A stretch of DNA of 33,346 nt, taken from Desulfovibrio sp. UBA6121 (lineage in GTDB: Bacteria > Desulfobacterota > Desulfovibrionia > Desulfovibrionales > Desulfovibrionaceae). A model generated the notes under the pieces. The model made no database searches. It had not been told where the DNA came from and saw only the letters and a list, made by a program, of their open reading frames with translations. Below are positions 31,154-33,346 of this stretch, in pieces. How positions within the stretch are numbered: position 1 is the stretch's first letter; each line of letters starts with the position of its first letter. The stretch is from contig DIVX01000113.1 in assembly GCA_002422505.1 (NCBI GenBank), positions 3,157 through 36,502 on the forward strand. Direction: 5' to 3'. The position numbers and the translations under genes were made by a program.

Positions 31154-33346
31154 GAGCGCACCTCCTTTGAATTGTCCGTTTGCTTTGTGAGCAGGGAGCG
31201 CAGGCTGCGGAGCATGGCCCCCAAACTTCTGCCTCTGCTTGCGCCTATTTCGCAGCGCGGCAGTGGTCTAAGTATTTGCTCAAGTTCATAAAAGGCCTGG
31301 TCAATGCGAAATGTGCCGAGCATGCGTTCCAGCCCGGCCCGGTCCTGGGGCAGAAAATCGGCCGTACCTGCTGCTTCCAAATAGCTTTGCAGAAAGTGGC
31401 CGCCCATGCGCTCGCTCCACTGCGTGGCCCAAGGGCGCAGCCGCACTGCGTCTTCGGGGCGCGCCAAGGCCGGGTCACGCAGGGCCGCGCTGGCCACCTT
31501 GTCCAGCGAACCCAGCAGGTCGCAAACATCGCGCAGGGGAGAGCGCTTGAGCCGCCGCGCAGAGAGCGAGAGCGTGGTGCGGCCCTCGAAGTCTACAACC
31601 ATGAAATCGCGGCCGGTGAAGAGCAGGTGCCGCAGGTCGTATTCGCCATGGACCCGAATTTTGAGCCCCTGGATCGGAGTATCGCGAAACGTGCGTAGCC
31701 TGTCTGCAAGGCGTCCGCGCTGGCTCAGCACCTGTTCGGCCAGCAGGCCCTCCTCCGGCGTCAGGCCTGGGCGGGCCTGCTCCAGCTGGTCCAGAATGCG
31801 CCGGGCCTTGCCGTTGATGTCCTGGAACACCGCGCGCCGGTAAGCCTTGTCAAAGGGTTCCGGCACAAAGGCGGGGTCGTCTTTGGCCCAGGCCAGGGCC
31901 TGGTGCATCTCCGCCGTGCGCCGCCCGATGAGCCGCATGGCGGTGACTGTGGGTTCCTCTGGCAGTTGCCCGGCCAGGCCGTCCTGGGCTGGAATGTTGC
32001 CCGACAGCACGTGGTTGAAGAAGATGCCCAGCGCCGTGGCGCAAAGGTCCCAGGCCGTGGTTTCGCTCTGCACAAAGCCGCGCAGCATGGCCACCACAAC
32101 GGGTTCCAGGCCCGGCCGCGCATATTCAAGGGCGCCGAAGAATCCGGGGGTGTTCTGGAACCCGGCCTTTTCCGTCAGGTGCCGCACAACTTCAAGGTCA
32201 GGATTGGCGCCCGCCGCCGTGTGCCGGAAGATCTTGAGCAGCGCCTGCCTGCCGTAGACCACCAGCATGTTGGCGGCATTGTCGGGCAGCAGCTCCGATT
32301 CCGGCTGGCTGGCGGCCAGCTCGCGCAGTTGCTTGCCCCGCCTGCCGTGGGTCACGGTGAATTCGCCCTGCCTGCCCAGAATGCGCCGACGCTGGGCAAA
32401 GAGCTTGAGCAGCCCGGCATGGGCCCGGCGTTCCTCGGCGCCCTCCACCACCGCACCCGTCACAATCCAGTCCACCGCGTCCGGCTCCAGCTGTCCGGCC
32501 CCGTCCGGCCCAAGGGGAGCCGCATTCTGGGGGCCATAGACCGCGCAAACATAGCGGCTTGGCTGTTCCTGCTCCACCCGCCGCCCCTGCTCCGCATCCA
32601 CAAAGGAAAGCAGCAGGGCGTGGTTTTCGCTGCCGCCGCCGGCATACTTCACTTCCAGCACGCAGAGCCAGGCCGGGGCGCGCGGAGAGCCCACGGGCAA
32701 GGCATCCAGAAGGTGCGTGGCGAGAATATGCTGGCCCTGGCCTGCCGCCTCGGCCTTGCGGCGCAAGTATTCCGGCAGAATGCTGCCCTGCAGCGTGGCC
32801 TTGAGCCGGGCATCCAGGAAGCGCACGCCCCCGGACTCCGCCCTTCGCAACGCCAGCGTGAAAGGCTGCCTGGCGGCTTTGCCGTAAGCGCCAGACAGGT
32901 CCAGGATATAGCAGCCGTGCGGGGCCAGGGTCAGCGGGTAGGGCTGGCTGGTGATTGCCGGAAACGGGGTGCCGCCCAGGGCCTCCACCGGGGTGCGTCC
33001 GGCAAAGGTCGAGAGGTCGAGCCGGGTGGCCTGGGGGTGGCGCGAAAGATTGGCCACCACGAGCAGGCGCTCCTCGCCCAGGCTGCGGATGAAGGCCAGC
33101 ACCTTGGGGCAGCCTTGGCGGATGAAGGTCATGTCGCCGCGGCCCAGGGCAGGGTGGCGCTTGCGCATGGCGATGAGCTGTTTCATCCACCACAACAGCG
33201 AGGAGGAGTTGCGCTGCTGGTTCTCCACATTCACGGACTGGTAGTGGTATTCCGGGTCGATGACCACTGGCAGATAGAGCCGTTGCGGATTGACCCGCGA
33301 GAACCCGGCGTTGCGGTCCGGGCTCCACTGCATGGGCGTGCGCACG
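31150..33346 (-). CDS. trehalose synthase-maltokinase fusion, C-terminal part (partial)
   Basis: The frame enters from the right edge; about 731 residues are visible. The first part has the TreS glycoside hydrolase 13 end, RTPMQWSPDRNAGFS, then a small beta domain (to about 145). The rest is a Mak-like kinase with its N-terminal cap. TreS interconverts trehalose and maltose; Mak makes maltose 1-phosphate with ATP for the GlgE glucan pathway. The kinase core is odd: HGDYHLGQ, usual for the family, reads HGEYDLRH (31627-31650), and DFEGE reads DFEGR, though KRSPLRDV is kept. Loss or change of kinase activity is therefore possible. It overlaps the OtsB-OtsA gene by 4 bases. The N-terminal catalytic part of TreS lies outside the window. 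Confidence 0.9.
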   Translation of the reverse strand, partial: VRTPMQWSPDRNAGFSRVNPQRLYLPVVIDPEYHYQSVNVENQQRNSSSLLWWMKQLIAMRKRHPALGRGDMTFIRQGCPKVLAFIRSLGEERLLVVANLSRHPQATRLDLSTFAGRTPVEALGGTPFPAITSQPYPLTLAPHGCYILDLSGAYGKAARQPFTLALRRAESGGVRFLDARLKATLQGSILPEYLRRKAEAAGQGQHILATHLLDALPVGSPRAPAWLCVLEVKYAGGGSENHALLLSFVDAEQGRRVEQEQPSRYVCAVYGPQNAAPLGPDGAGQLEPDAVDWIVTGAVVEGAEERRAHAGLLKLFAQRRRILGRQGEFTVTHGRRGKQLRELAASQPESELLPDNAANMLVVYGRQALLKIFRHTAAGANPDLEVVRHLTEKAGFQNTPGFFGALEYARPGLEPVVVAMLRGFVQSETTAWDLCATALGIFFNHVLSGNIPAQDGLAGQLPEEPTVTAMRLIGRRTAEMHQALAWAKDDPAFVPEPFDKAYRRAVFQDINGKARRILDQLEQARPGLTPEEGLLAEQVLSQRGRLADRLRTFRDTPIQGLKIRVHGEYDLRHLLFTGRDFMVVDFEGRTTLSLSARRLKRSPLRDVCDLLGSLDKVASAALRDPALARPEDAVRLRPWATQWSERMGGHFLQSYLEAAGTADFLPQDRAGLERMLGTFRIDQAFYELEQILRPLPRCEIGASRGRSLGAMLRSLRSLLTKQTDNSKEVRS

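Overview
This is a GC-rich chromosomal window from a sulfate-reducer-like deltaproteobacterium, most likely Desulfovibrio or a close relative (Desulfovibrionales). The main reasons are a short-chain flavodoxin very close to the Desulfovibrio type, a tungsten-type aldehyde:ferredoxin oxidoreductase of the short form, and an overall codon and GC pattern that fits that group. Most of the window is housekeeping sequence. No rRNA, tRNA, CRISPR array or intact mobile element was found.

Layout. 1-387: three palindromes in a row and a doubtful small ORF. 388-1541 (-): flavodoxin and two short TPR-like proteins in a tightly packed operon, behind a promoter that overlaps a good Fur-box candidate. 2145-3553 (-): an unrecognised 202-aa protein coupled to a CysQ-like bisphosphate nucleotidase. 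Opposite it, at 3710-5437 (+), is the aldehyde:ferredoxin oxidoreductase; the divergent spacer carries palindromic operator-like sites over a clear promoter. 5526-7429 (-): a compact three-gene operon of undescribed character, with one protein carrying a CxxC...HPNCxC metal-site motif followed by two secreted paralogues that together hold three copies of one unfamiliar domain. 7741-11168 (-): stand-alone AICAR formyltransferase and an RNase II-type exoribonuclease. 11318-12997: a small hypothetical gene convergent with, and overlapping, an MltF-like lytic transglycosylase. 13083-15280 (+): purA and holB. 15444-22714 (-): glycosyltransferase, phosphoglucomutase and a very large class I adenylate cyclase with an inserted pentapeptide-like repeat solenoid, followed by two tiny coupled ORFs (one basic, one acidic). 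22923-27322: a TPR protein, an Rrf2/IscR-like regulator on the opposite strand, a sensor-GGDEF-EAL protein with a degenerate GGDEF site, and a DUF202 protein. 27323-28804: a repeat-rich accessory stretch around a chloramphenicol-acetyltransferase-like gene, with terminator-like duplicates, pentamer repeats, a 26-bp tandem repeat and an IS3-family remnant. 28805-33346 (-): trehalose metabolism, with an OtsB-OtsA fusion overlapping the end of a TreS-maltokinase fusion that runs off the right edge.

How the genes fit together. Phosphoglucomutase and the trehalose genes concern glucose-phosphate, trehalose and maltose-1-phosphate flux (glycogen/alpha-glucan and osmoprotection). The AICAR formyltransferase and PurA are both late purine-synthesis enzymes. 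Flavodoxin and the aldehyde oxidoreductase are redox functions, probably under metal control. The best candidates for something undescribed are the 5.5-7.4 kb secreted-domain operon, the pentapeptide-bearing adenylate cyclase with its leader ORF, and the altered kinase motif in the TreS-maltokinase fusion.
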